Source of the DNA: Chloroflexota bacterium
GTDB taxonomy: Bacteria; Chloroflexota; UBA6077; CF-72
Length of the DNA: 6,749 nt
Assembly (NCBI GenBank): GCA_019247135.1
Contig: JAFAPL010000742.1
Span: 1-6,749 of the forward strand
Reading direction: 5' to 3'
Below the pieces are notes generated by a model. It did not search any database, was not told the origin of the DNA, and was given only the letters and a program-made list of their open reading frames with translations. Below, piece after piece: positions 1 to 6,120 of the stretch. The position numbers were made by a program, and so were the translations under genes. Positions within the stretch are counted from its first letter, which is position 1. Every line of letters begins with the position of its first letter.

Positions 1-630
1 GTTGCGGCGTACAGATGGCCAGCCTCGTCGCCGACCACGCTGCCGACCGTACTGCTTCCCGATGTGGACGCCACACTTCTGATGACGCCGTCCGTGCCGA
101 CGACCCGTAGCCCACGACGGCCGTCGGCGATCCACAGGTACCCGCTGGGATCCACCCAGATACCGGACGACCGGCCAGGGCTGCGCTCGTGGCTGCGAAG
201 CCATCGCCGCACGCGAGGGTTGGGTCAGTGCACACCTGGCCTGTACCGGCCACCGTGCTGATGCGCGCATTGCTGGTGGTGCCGTCAGGCGCCGGCGGGT
301 CGATCCGCCGCACCCGGTGCAGACTGAGTCGGCCACATAGATCGAGCCGTCGAGGCCGACAGCCAACCCGCCGGCTACCCCAAGCTGAGCATCAGTGGCT
401 GGGCCGCCGTCGCCGCACGCGTGGGTCGGCGTAGCGCAGTGGCTGTCCACCCGCCCGGCCACGACCCGCGACGCGCCATCCCCCACGATGCGCATCGTCC
501 CATCATCCAGACCAACGTATGAGCCACGCGCGCTGAACGTGCCCGCCCAGCCTGGCGGGCTTGCCGCGGCCACGGCCAGCGGCTTCCCCGCCCCGAGTAG
601 TGAGCTGGCGTCGAACACGCTGGTCGTCCG
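1..630 (-). pseudogene. NHL-repeat beta-propeller segment with two frame breaks, partial
   Basis: Reading leftwards from about 630, the minus strand encodes NHL-type propeller sequence in three successive frames. The first frame gives DDGTMRIV, CGDGGPATDAQL and DGSIYVADS, down to about 325. The second, from 322, gives LHRVRRID, ISTVAGTG, CGDGFAATSAALAG. The third, from 167, gives SGIWVDPSGYLWIADG and GLRVVGTDGVIRSVAS, then DEAGHLYAA at the left edge. One added base at each break gives ordinary NHL consensus (VADSVLHRVRRID and LAGPSGIWV). NHL propellers are usually secreted or cell-surface binding modules; no signal peptide can be assigned because the natural start of this protein is not present. 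The left end is cut by the window. It may be a decayed gene, or an intact gene read with two single-base deletion errors. Homology to NHL is clear; status as a pseudogene is inference. Confidence 0.65.
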
Positions 631-1371
631 GGCATCGTCCGCCGCGATCACCGAGATGCTGCTGCTCGAATGCGGTGAGTCCGCCCAGCCGAAGCCGACG
701 AAGACGTCGGCTGAGAGAATGCCCGCGTCGCGCTCCGCCTCACGCGCCATGGCTTCGAGCGAGCACATCGGCTCGACGTCAGTGGTCGCTTTCTCGCCTT
801 GCAACAGCAGCGGCACGCGCACGAACACCGGCCGCGGCCGGCGCCCGCTCCGGATGACCTGAGCGAGCAGCGACAAACCGCGATGCACTGTCTCCACCGC
901 GTCTCGGTGTGGTGCGGTGCGGAAGCCGGTCCACACGTCGGCACGATTAGCGAAATCCTCCGTCAGCGTCGCGTGCAGGTCGAACGACGCCGAGATCCGC
1001 ACGTCCGGTCCGAGAAGTGCGCGAATCTCGCGCACGAGGTCCGCCTCACCACTCCACATGTGCTGGACGAGCAACGCTCCGTGTAGCAACAGGCAGACGC
1101 CGTCGAGCGGTTCAGCCGCTTTCAGCCCCGCCAGTATCTCGTCGCGCAATTGCAAGTAGGTTGCAAGCTCCACGATGCCGCTCGGGGCGATGTGTGTGGC
1201 GGACAGAATCGGTACGAGCTCGACCTCTAGCTGCCGCGCAACCGCATCCAGGTGATATGGCTCGGCCCGCGACAGTGCCTCGCCGCGCAAAACGCGAAAA
1301 TCCTCGAGCCGCGCGATGAGCGGCGACGACCCGAGTGCCTCGTGAGTGAATCCAGCGACCGCGACACGCAT
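1..1371 (-). CDS. M81 (MlrC-like) N-terminal domain running into NHL repeats; partial, chimeric
   Basis: The frame is open from ATG (1371-1369) to the left edge, 457 codons with no stop. Residues 1 to about 247 match the M81/MlrC family (DUF1485-type domain; microcystinase MlrC is the named member), thought to be metal-dependent hydrolases of amide-like bonds. Visible motifs are GFTHE near the N-terminus (E11), LLLHGA (H97), SFDLHA (D131, H133), TGFRTAPHRD (H155) and VGFGWAD (from residue 225). The H97/D131/H133/H155 spacing agrees with my recollection of the MlrC zinc ligands. From about residue 248 the protein is no longer MlrC-like and becomes an NHL beta-propeller, so the C-terminal MlrC domain (about 175 residues in the family) is missing. 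The start is chosen because MRVAVAGF is the usual family beginning and no in-frame start codon lies just upstream. No clear Shine-Dalgarno is seen. Function in this form is doubtful. The M81 domain itself is secure; the fusion may be biological or an assembly error. Confidence 0.75.
   Translation of the reverse strand, partial: MRVAVAGFTHEALGSSPLIARLEDFRVLRGEALSRAEPYHLDAVARQLEVELVPILSATHIAPSGIVELATYLQLRDEILAGLKAAEPLDGVCLLLHGALLVQHMWSGEADLVREIRALLGPDVRISASFDLHATLTEDFANRADVWTGFRTAPHRDAVETVHRGLSLLAQVIRSGRRPRPVFVRVPLLLQGEKATTDVEPMCSLEAMAREAERDAGILSADVFVGFGWADSPHSSSSISVIAADDARTTSVFDASSLLGAGKPLAVAAASPPGWAGTFSARGSYVGLDDGTMRIVGDGASRVVAGRVDSHCATPTHACGDGGPATDAQLGVAGGLAVGLDGSIYVADSVCTGCGGSTRRRLTAPPAMRASARWPVQARCALTQPSRAAMASQPRAQPWPVVRYLGGSQRVPVDRRRPSWATGRRHGRRHQKCGVHIGKQYGRQRGRRRGWPSVRRN
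176..459 (-). repeat. Tandem NHL repeat units with a paired-cysteine loop
   Basis: Two copies of a propeller unit are visible: one starts at 459 (AGR, then C, five residues, AC, GDGGPATDAQL) and one at 250 (AGTG, then C, five residues, AC, GDGFAATSAAL). Both carry a cysteine pair just before the GDG motif. The starts are 209 bases apart, which becomes exactly 70 codons if one base is missing between them. This supports a single-base deletion near 320-325. The cysteine pairs suggest disulfide-closed loops in an exported protein, which is inference. Confidence 0.6.
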
Positions 1372-1397
1372 ACCGAGAGCATGGTATCTGTGAGCCC
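1372..1397. promoter_or_regulatory. 26-base divergent spacer between MlrC-like gene and deacetylase gene
   Basis: The start codons of the two divergent genes are separated by only 26 bases. That is too little for two normal promoters plus leaders, so promoters must lie inside the opposing coding region, overlap, or drive leaderless transcripts. On the plus side only a weak GTGAG sits a few bases before the ATG at 1398. I see no convincing -35/-10 pair or operator. Confidence 0.4.
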
Positions 1398-2330
1398 ATG
1401 CAAGACGCTGATCCAAGGACCTGGCAGTGGGACGAAAGCACGTGGCGCGGGCACGTCGAGCGAGTGCGCGCGGGCCGCTCGCTCAAGCCGGCCAGCTGGC
1501 CGGGCGGGGCGCGTGCAGCCGTTGCGCTCTCGTTCGACTCCGACCATGAGACGATCCCATTGCGGGACGCGGAGACCCGCCCCGGCAAGTTGAGCCAGGG
1601 CGAATACGGCTCGCGGGTTGGAGCGGAACGCATCGTCCGAATGCTCGAAAGACGCGGCATTCAGGCCAGCTTCTTCATGCCGGCGGTTTCAGCGCTGCTG
1701 CATCCGGAGGAAGCGCGCGGCTATGTGACGGCGGGCCATGAGATCGGGATTCATGGCTGGATTCACGAACGCAACATGCTGCTGGGGGCGAATGACGAAC
1801 GCGACCTGGCGTTCCGCAGTGCTGACACCCTGGAGAAGCTGACGGGATCGCGACCGGTCGGGATCCGGACGCCGTCGTGGGACTTCAGCGACAACACGCT
1901 GAACGTCATTCTCGAGCTGGGGCTGCTGTACGACTCCTCGCTGATGGCGGACGACGAGCCGTACGAAGTGCTCCAGAACGGGCAGCCAACAGGCCTGGTC
2001 GAACTTCCGGTGGAGTGGATCCGCGACGACGCGCCGTACTTTCCGTTCGAACGCTACAGCGCGCTGCGGCCGTATACCCCGCCCGAGGGCGTGCTGAGCA
2101 TCTGGCGCGCGGAGTTCGATCAGGCGTATGCGGAGGGCGGGCTATTCCAGCTGACCATGCATCCACACATCATCGGCCACCGTTCGCGCATCGCGATGCT
2201 CGAGCAACTGCTGGACTACATCGCCGGCCACACGGGCGTGTGGTTCGCCACGCATCGTGCAATCGCCGAGTATGTGCGCGACGACGCCAGGCTGCAGACA
2301 TCGCGATCGGGCGGGATCTCAGGCGATTGA
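1398..2330 (+). CDS. Polysaccharide deacetylase family protein (NodB/CE4 fold, HpPgdA-like), cytoplasmic
   Basis: This 310-residue protein has the CE4/NodB deacetylase fold in the subgroup that includes Helicobacter pylori PgdA and allantoinase-like enzymes. These are metal-dependent hydrolases of N-acyl or related C-N bonds. Motifs in order: SFDSDHE (catalytic/metal Asp at D47 and D49), HEIGIHGWIHE at 114-124 (metal His H119 and H123), IRTPSWDFS at 156-164 (motif 3 Arg R157), YDSSLMADDEPYEV from 178, LPVEWIRDDAPYF from 203, and FQLTMHPHIIGHR at 250-262 with the late catalytic His H255. Length is usual for the subgroup. There is no signal peptide or membrane segment, so a cytosolic small-molecule amidohydrolase or deacetylase role is more likely than cell-wall trimming. 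It is divergent from the MlrC-like gene with a 26-base gap, and its last 12 bases overlap the end of the convergent transporter gene. The exact substrate is unknown. Confidence 0.88.
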   Translation: MQDADPRTWQWDESTWRGHVERVRAGRSLKPASWPGGARAAVALSFDSDHETIPLRDAETRPGKLSQGEYGSRVGAERIVRMLERRGIQASFFMPAVSALLHPEEARGYVTAGHEIGIHGWIHERNMLLGANDERDLAFRSADTLEKLTGSRPVGIRTPSWDFSDNTLNVILELGLLYDSSLMADDEPYEVLQNGQPTGLVELPVEWIRDDAPYFPFERYSALRPYTPPEGVLSIWRAEFDQAYAEGGLFQLTMHPHIIGHRSRIAMLEQLLDYIAGHTGVWFATHRAIAEYVRDDARLQTSRSGGISGD

Positions 2331-3617
2331 ATTGCGGATCTGCTGATAACCGCGGTTCAGTGTGGCCATCAGAATCACGAAGACGGCGAGCAGGCTGCCC
2401 TGCACGAGCATCGTGATCGCTCCGCCGACCTGATCCATCATGTAGCCGGACGCGGAGGCACTGAAGCCCGAAATGGCGAACGTCATCATGTACACCGACA
2501 TCACGCGACCGTACAGCGCCTGATCGGTATTCAGCATGATCAACGTCTGGTTGATCGTGGCGTTGAAGTCGAGCGTCAATCCCACCAGGAACAGGGCGAT
2601 GAGCGATACGCCAAATTGTTGAAATCCTGCGCAGACGCCGAACATCGCCAGTGCCACCCCGAGTGCGGTGCCCGTGTACGCCTGGATCTTTGCCCGATTC
2701 GGATTGTGGCTCAGGTACGCCATCGTGAGCGAACCAACCAGCGCACCGATGCCGACCACCGCCTGCATGACGCCCTGGCCTTCGGATCCGACGTCGAAGA
2801 CGCCCAACGCGTAGGCCGGCAGGAGCTGCTGATATGACTGACCGAGCAGCATGGTGACCACGGCAAAGATGAAGAGTGGCAGCAGGGTTTCGTGCGACCA
2901 GATGTAGCGAACGCCCGATGTCATCTGCGAAGCGAACTCCGCCAGGCGTTGGCGTCCGCTCGCCAGCGCGGCCGTTGGCCCGGGCTCGCCAAGGATCGGG
3001 ATGCTCAGGAGCGTGTACAGCACCCACGCGAACGCCAGGATGCGCAGGAAGAACACGCCCGTTACGCCAAACCATGGAACCGCAATCAGCACGCCCGCGA
3101 GCGCCGGACCGATCACGCGACTGGCGTTCATGCCCGCGTTGTTCAGGGCTACCGCGCTCGTGAGATCCTCACGCGGGACAAGCTGCGGAATCCATGACTG
3201 GCGCGTCGGCATGATGACCGCGAACGAGACGCCCTGAACGGCTGCTGTGACCACGAGGTGCCAGTACTGCAGGAGGTTGAAGACAAGCAACAGCCCGATG
3301 ACGACCGAAATCGCGCACTGCAGTGCCTGCATGATGATCAGCAGCTTGCGCTTTTGCATGCGGTCGGCGAGCACACCGCCGAGCGGGCCGACAATCAGCA
3401 TGGGCACGCTCTGCGCGAAGGCGACGATGCCTAGCGCGGTGGCCGAGTCAGTCAAGGTAAAGGCCAGGTAGCCGTTCGCCACCTGCTGCATCTGGAAGAC
3501 CAGTGTGTTGGCCTGATTGCCGAGCCAATACGTGCGGTAATACGCGTTGTCCCCCAGGGCGCCGAACACGCGCCTCAGCGCGGTCTGGCCGGGGAGCGCG
3601 ATGGTCAGGAGCGCCAT
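2319..3617 (-). CDS. MFS transporter, MFS_3 (EntS-like) subgroup
   Basis: A 432-residue polytopic inner-membrane protein with about 12 hydrophobic segments in two halves. A hydrophilic loop at about residues 208-240 separates the halves. The cytoplasmic loop between TM2 and TM3 carries the MFS motif A, GPLGGVLADRMQKRK (77-91). The stretch from MPTRQSWIPQLVPREDL (136-152) through SAVALNNAGMNASRVIGPALAG is the signature of the MFS_3 family, which includes the enterobactin exporter EntS; members usually act as proton-driven effluxers. The start at 3617 is preceded by GAGG only two bases from the ATG, a close but usable ribosome-binding site. It is convergent with the deacetylase gene (12-base overlap) and divergent from the MmgE/PrpD gene across 125 bases, so it is probably transcribed alone. 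The substrate cannot be deduced; export of a metabolite or toxic compound is a family-based guess. Confidence 0.9.
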   Translation of the reverse strand: MALLTIALPGQTALRRVFGALGDNAYYRTYWLGNQANTLVFQMQQVANGYLAFTLTDSATALGIVAFAQSVPMLIVGPLGGVLADRMQKRKLLIIMQALQCAISVVIGLLLVFNLLQYWHLVVTAAVQGVSFAVIMPTRQSWIPQLVPREDLTSAVALNNAGMNASRVIGPALAGVLIAVPWFGVTGVFFLRILAFAWVLYTLLSIPILGEPGPTAALASGRQRLAEFASQMTSGVRYIWSHETLLPLFIFAVVTMLLGQSYQQLLPAYALGVFDVGSEGQGVMQAVVGIGALVGSLTMAYLSHNPNRAKIQAYTGTALGVALAMFGVCAGFQQFGVSLIALFLVGLTLDFNATINQTLIMLNTDQALYGRVMSVYMMTFAISGFSASASGYMMDQVGGAITMLVQGSLLAVFVILMATLNRGYQQIRNSIA

Positions 3618-3668
3618 TGCCTCGGCATGTCTTGAATCGTTTTACCAGCCGACCAGTCCGCGACGCTT

Positions 3669-3690
3669 GCTCCGAGCCTCGCGGCGGAGC
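3669..3690. promoter_or_regulatory. Inverted repeat GCTCCG-N10-CGGAGC, possible operator
   Basis: Perfect 6-base arms (3669-3674 and 3685-3690) flank a 10-base spacer, a geometry compatible with a dimeric regulator site or a small hairpin. In GC-rich DNA such arms can arise by chance, so this is a candidate only. Confidence 0.25.
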
Positions 3691-3697
3691 CCGCGGG

Positions 3698-3711
3698 CCA
3701 CGGATACGTGG
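3698..3711. promoter_or_regulatory. Inverted repeat CCACG-GATA-CGTGG, possible operator
   Basis: Perfect 5-base arms flank GATA, 31 bases before the PrpD-family start codon and eight bases from the preceding inverted repeat. The position would suit control of either divergent gene. No regulator gene is in the window to pair with it. Confidence 0.25.
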
Positions 3712-3742
3712 TGCGCCGTTTGCGGTAGCCTCGTCGTTGAGC

Positions 3743-5119
3743 ATGATCACGGCACTTCGCGCAACGACGCTGCTCGGAGAAGCCGTCGCGGCCGCGCCGC
3801 GCGCGTCTCATGCCGCGTTCGAGCGGGCCGGCTACGCCATCCTGGACACAGTTGGCGTAACACTGGTTGGCTCGCGCGAGCCGGCGGCACGCATTGTCGC
3901 GAGGACCTTGCAATCCTCAGCGGGCTCGCGGCTCATCGGCACATCCCTGAGAGCACCCGCGCCTGACGCGGCATTGGCCAACGGCACGAGTGCGCACGCG
4001 CTCGACTTCGACGACGTCAGTCCGGCACTGGTCGGTCACCCGAGCGCGGTGCTCGTGCCCGCGCTGCTCGCCGTAGGAGACGAGATCGGCGCGTCGGGTG
4101 AGGCCATTCTGGATGCGTATGTGGTCGGGTTCGAAGTCGCCGCTCGACTCGGTCGAGCGCTCAATCCGCTGCATTACAACCGCGGTTGGCACGCGACCGC
4201 GACGCTTGGTGCGCCAGCGGCGGCCGCGGCCGTGGCGCACGTGTTGAGACTGAGCCGGCCGCAAGTGCAGGCTGCCATCAGCATTGCGGGCTCGCTCGCA
4301 GGCGGCATGCGCGTCAGCTTCGGCAGCATGGTCAAGCCGCTCCACGCCGGTCATGCCGCGCGCACCGGTGTGCTTGCGGCGCGTCTGGCCGAGGGTGGCT
4401 TCGATGCGTCGGCGGAGCTGTTCGAGGCGCCGCGTGGATTCGGGGACCTGTTCGGGGAAGACGTCGACTGGGATCGGGCATTCGCCAACTGGAGCTGGTC
4501 GGAGCCCGAGATCCTGTCTTCTGGAATTCAGGTGAAGCCGTATCCCAGTTGCGCGATGACGCACACCGCGATCGCGTCGATGCTCTCATTGCGCGACTCT
4601 GTTTCGAGGGTCGAACAAGCGAAGCGCTCCACGTGGACAATTGACCGCATCGAATGCCGCGTCACCCCGGTGACGCCGCAGATTCTCATTCATTCGCGAC
4701 CGCAAACCGGCTTGCAGGCGAAGTTCTCGATGGAGTACTGCCTGGCTGTCACCCTGCTCGACGGACAACCGGGTCTCGCCCAATTTACGGACGAACGCGT
4801 CAAGCAGAGTGACGTCCAAAGCCTGCTGCGCCGCGTTGAAATTGAAGCAGACCCGACCCTGGTCGAAGATTTGACGCGCGGGCGCTCGCCTGTGGTCGTC
4901 AGCATTCGGCTGTCGAACGGCCAGCGGCTCCAGGCAACACGGGAGATTCCACCCGGTTCGCCCGAGGAGCCACTGACGCCGGCTCAGCTCGAGCAGAAAT
5001 TCCTCTCCAACGCAACGCCGCTACTCGGCGAGAGGCGTGCGGTCGACGCGATGACGGCATTCAATCGACTACAACAGGCAGACAGCGTCAGCCGCGTGCT
5101 GGACTGCGTCTGCGGATAA
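3743..5119 (+). CDS. MmgE/PrpD family protein
   Basis: A 458-residue protein spanning the usual length of the MmgE/PrpD family. The family includes 2-methylcitrate dehydratase (PrpD), cis-aconitate decarboxylase and related dehydratases or isomerases of carboxylic acids. Landmarks: HALDFDD at 85-91 followed by HPS at 99-101, GWHATATLGA at 148-157, FGSMVKPLHAGHAA at 193-206, VKPYPSCAMTH at 264-274, and FSMEYCLAVTLLDG in the C-terminal lid domain. The start at 3743 places MITALRATTLLGE directly before the first conserved helix. The frame stays open upstream to 3503, but that stretch lies opposite the transporter gene and shows no family sequence. An in-frame TTG at 3737 is an alternative start; the ribosome-binding site is weak (TTGAGC). 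The lyase gene follows after 18 bases, an operon. With no citrate synthase or other methylcitrate-cycle gene here, a true PrpD role in propionate use is unproven; a different acid or CoA-thioester intermediate is possible. Confidence 0.9.
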   Translation: MITALRATTLLGEAVAAAPRASHAAFERAGYAILDTVGVTLVGSREPAARIVARTLQSSAGSRLIGTSLRAPAPDAALANGTSAHALDFDDVSPALVGHPSAVLVPALLAVGDEIGASGEAILDAYVVGFEVAARLGRALNPLHYNRGWHATATLGAPAAAAAVAHVLRLSRPQVQAAISIAGSLAGGMRVSFGSMVKPLHAGHAARTGVLAARLAEGGFDASAELFEAPRGFGDLFGEDVDWDRAFANWSWSEPEILSSGIQVKPYPSCAMTHTAIASMLSLRDSVSRVEQAKRSTWTIDRIECRVTPVTPQILIHSRPQTGLQAKFSMEYCLAVTLLDGQPGLAQFTDERVKQSDVQSLLRRVEIEADPTLVEDLTRGRSPVVVSIRLSNGQRLQATREIPPGSPEEPLTPAQLEQKFLSNATPLLGERRAVDAMTAFNRLQQADSVSRVLDCVCG

Positions 5120-5125
5120 AAGGAG
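5120..5125 (+). promoter_or_regulatory. Shine-Dalgarno AAGGAG for the HMG-CoA-lyase-family gene
   Basis: AAGGAG begins at the base after the upstream TAA stop and lies 12 bases before the ATG at 5138, slightly long spacing. A second in-frame ATG at 5144 lies even further away, so 5138 is preferred. Ribosomes finishing the upstream gene would release on top of this site, which favours translational coupling. Confidence 0.6.
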
Positions 5126-5137
5126 CGAAGCGTACGT

Positions 5138-6064
5138 ATGCCGATGCCCACACAGGTCACGATCCGTGAGGTCGGCCTCCGTGACGGAATCCAATCGCTA
5201 GGGGCGTTCATTCCCACGGATCAGAAGATCGCTCTGGTCGACGCGCTGTCCCGAACGGGTATGAAGCGCATCGAAGCGACCTCTTTCGTGCATCCCAAGT
5301 ACGTGCCGCAGATGGCAGACGCTGAAGAAGTTATGCAGCGCATCCAGCGACGAGACAGTGTCAGCTACGAAGTGCTGATACCCAACGTGCGCGGCCTCGA
5401 GCGCGCCGTTTCGGCGCGCGCCGATCTTGTGTATGTGGTCACGGCCGCGAGTGATGCATTCAACGAGCGCAACCTCCGCATGAGCGTCGACGAATCATTG
5501 GAGGTGACGCGGGACATCAAACAACAGGCGGACAGGGTGAATATGCCGCTTGCCATCGGCATCTCTACTTCTTTCGGCTGTCCTTATTCGGGTGACGTCT
5601 CAGTGGAGCAGGTGCTGCGAGTTGTCGGCCGCCTGGTGGAGATCGGTTATCCGGAGATCACGCTTGCCGATACGACGGGAATGGCCAATCCAATCCAGGT
5701 GGAGCGGACCGTGGGCGCGGTGCTGGACCGGTTTGGCAGTCAGGCCACGATCGGGCTGCATTTCCACAACACGCGTGGCATGGGTTTGGCGAACGTGATG
5801 GCCGGTTTGCGGGTTGGTGTCACGGTCTACGACGCGAGCCTCGGCGGGATCGGCGGTTGTCCATTCGCGCCGCGTGCGACCGGCAATATCTGCACCGAAG
5901 ACACGGTCCTGATGTTGCACGAAATGGGCATCCAGACGGGCGTTGACCTGGTCCGCCTGATCGACGCCGCGCGGATGGCTGAAGAGGTGCTCGGGCAGAC
6001 GTTGCCGGGTCAGGTCATGAAGGCGGGTCCGATCGAGCACCAGCCAACCGCGGCAGCCGCGTAA
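5138..6064 (+). CDS. Hydroxymethylglutaryl-CoA lyase family protein
   Basis: A 308-residue TIM-barrel enzyme of the DRE-TIM metallolyase superfamily, closest to HMG-CoA lyase, which cleaves (S)-3-hydroxy-3-methylglutaryl-CoA to acetyl-CoA and acetoacetate. The key residues are in place: R15-D16 in LRDGIQ (catalytic Arg and metal Asp), E46 in the IEATSFVHPKYVPQMAD stretch, FGCPYSGDV from 146, LADTTGMANP at 176-185, metal ligands H208 and H210 in GLHFHNTRG, mobile-loop Cys C241 in GGIGGCPFAP, and N250 in ATGN. The C241-to-N250 and H208-to-C241 spacings equal those I recall for human HMGCL (C266/N275 and H233/C266). Length is typical and the protein should be cytosolic. It is the second gene of an operon with the MmgE/PrpD gene. 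Leucine-degradation partners (methylcrotonyl-CoA carboxylase, methylglutaconyl-CoA hydratase) are not in the window, so the physiological substrate may be another 3-hydroxyacyl-CoA. Confidence 0.9.
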   Translation: MPMPTQVTIREVGLRDGIQSLGAFIPTDQKIALVDALSRTGMKRIEATSFVHPKYVPQMADAEEVMQRIQRRDSVSYEVLIPNVRGLERAVSARADLVYVVTAASDAFNERNLRMSVDESLEVTRDIKQQADRVNMPLAIGISTSFGCPYSGDVSVEQVLRVVGRLVEIGYPEITLADTTGMANPIQVERTVGAVLDRFGSQATIGLHFHNTRGMGLANVMAGLRVGVTVYDASLGGIGGCPFAPRATGNICTEDTVLMLHEMGIQTGVDLVRLIDAARMAEEVLGQTLPGQVMKAGPIEHQPTAAAA

Positions 6065-6073
6065 CGCATGCGA

Positions 6074-6093
6074 GAACGCACTCGTTTGCGTTC
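6074..6093 (+). terminator. Hairpin after the lyase gene, terminator-like but without a U-tract
   Basis: Perfect 7-base arms GAACGCA (6074-6080) and TGCGTTC (6087-6093) enclose a 6-base loop, beginning 10 bases after the lyase stop codon. No run of T follows, so intrinsic termination would be weak. It could instead protect the 3' end or be part of the adjacent repeat. Confidence 0.3.
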
Positions 6094-6120
6094 GTCCTGA
6101 GCTTGTCGAAGCCCGAGCGG
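6089..6120 (+). repeat. REP-like palindromic element (CGTTCGTCCTGAGC... type), degenerate right arm
   Basis: The left half, GTTCGTCCTGAGCTTGTCGA (6090-6109), matches from memory a short palindromic sequence dispersed in many bacterial genomes, whose usual right arm is about AGGACGAACGG. Here the right arm reads AGCCCGAGCGG, with a few differences. Folding pairs 6089-6094 with 6114-6119 (one G-T wobble) and 6101-6104 with 6109-6112, with loop GTCG. Identification rests on memory and one copy. Confidence 0.5.

Larger units (their letters stand above)
3618..3742. promoter_or_regulatory. Divergent intergenic region between transporter and PrpD-family genes
   Basis: This 125-base spacer must hold the promoters for both the transporter (minus) and the PrpD/lyase operon (plus). 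I find no convincing sigma-70-type -35/-10 pair on either strand. It contains two adjacent inverted repeats, at 3669-3690 and 3698-3711, listed separately. Confidence 0.45.

Noticed and set aside
395..862. Plus-strand open frame of 155 codons opposite the MlrC/NHL region
   Set aside because: It has low-complexity, Ala/Ser/Arg-rich translation with no family motif, and the opposite strand has clear M81 and NHL homology. It is an antisense shadow of GC-rich coding DNA.
1112..1660. Minus-strand open frame of 182 codons spanning the divergent gap
   Set aside because: It crosses both the MlrC-like and deacetylase starts in a non-homologous frame, and its translation is Arg/Ala/Ser-rich without motifs.
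2170..3075. Minus-strand open frame of 301 codons inside the transporter gene
   Set aside because: Same strand but a different frame from the MFS gene. Its translation is rich in Arg, His and Gly with no membrane segments, so it is a shadow.
3503..3742. Upstream extension of the PrpD-family frame by 80 codons
   Set aside because: The extension overlaps the divergent transporter's 5' coding region, has Arg/Pro-rich sequence and no PrpD homology. The protein from 3743 already has full family length.
3917..4564. Minus-strand open frame of 215 codons opposite the PrpD gene
   Set aside because: It is Arg/His-rich with no recognisable domain and is fully covered by a well-supported gene on the plus strand.
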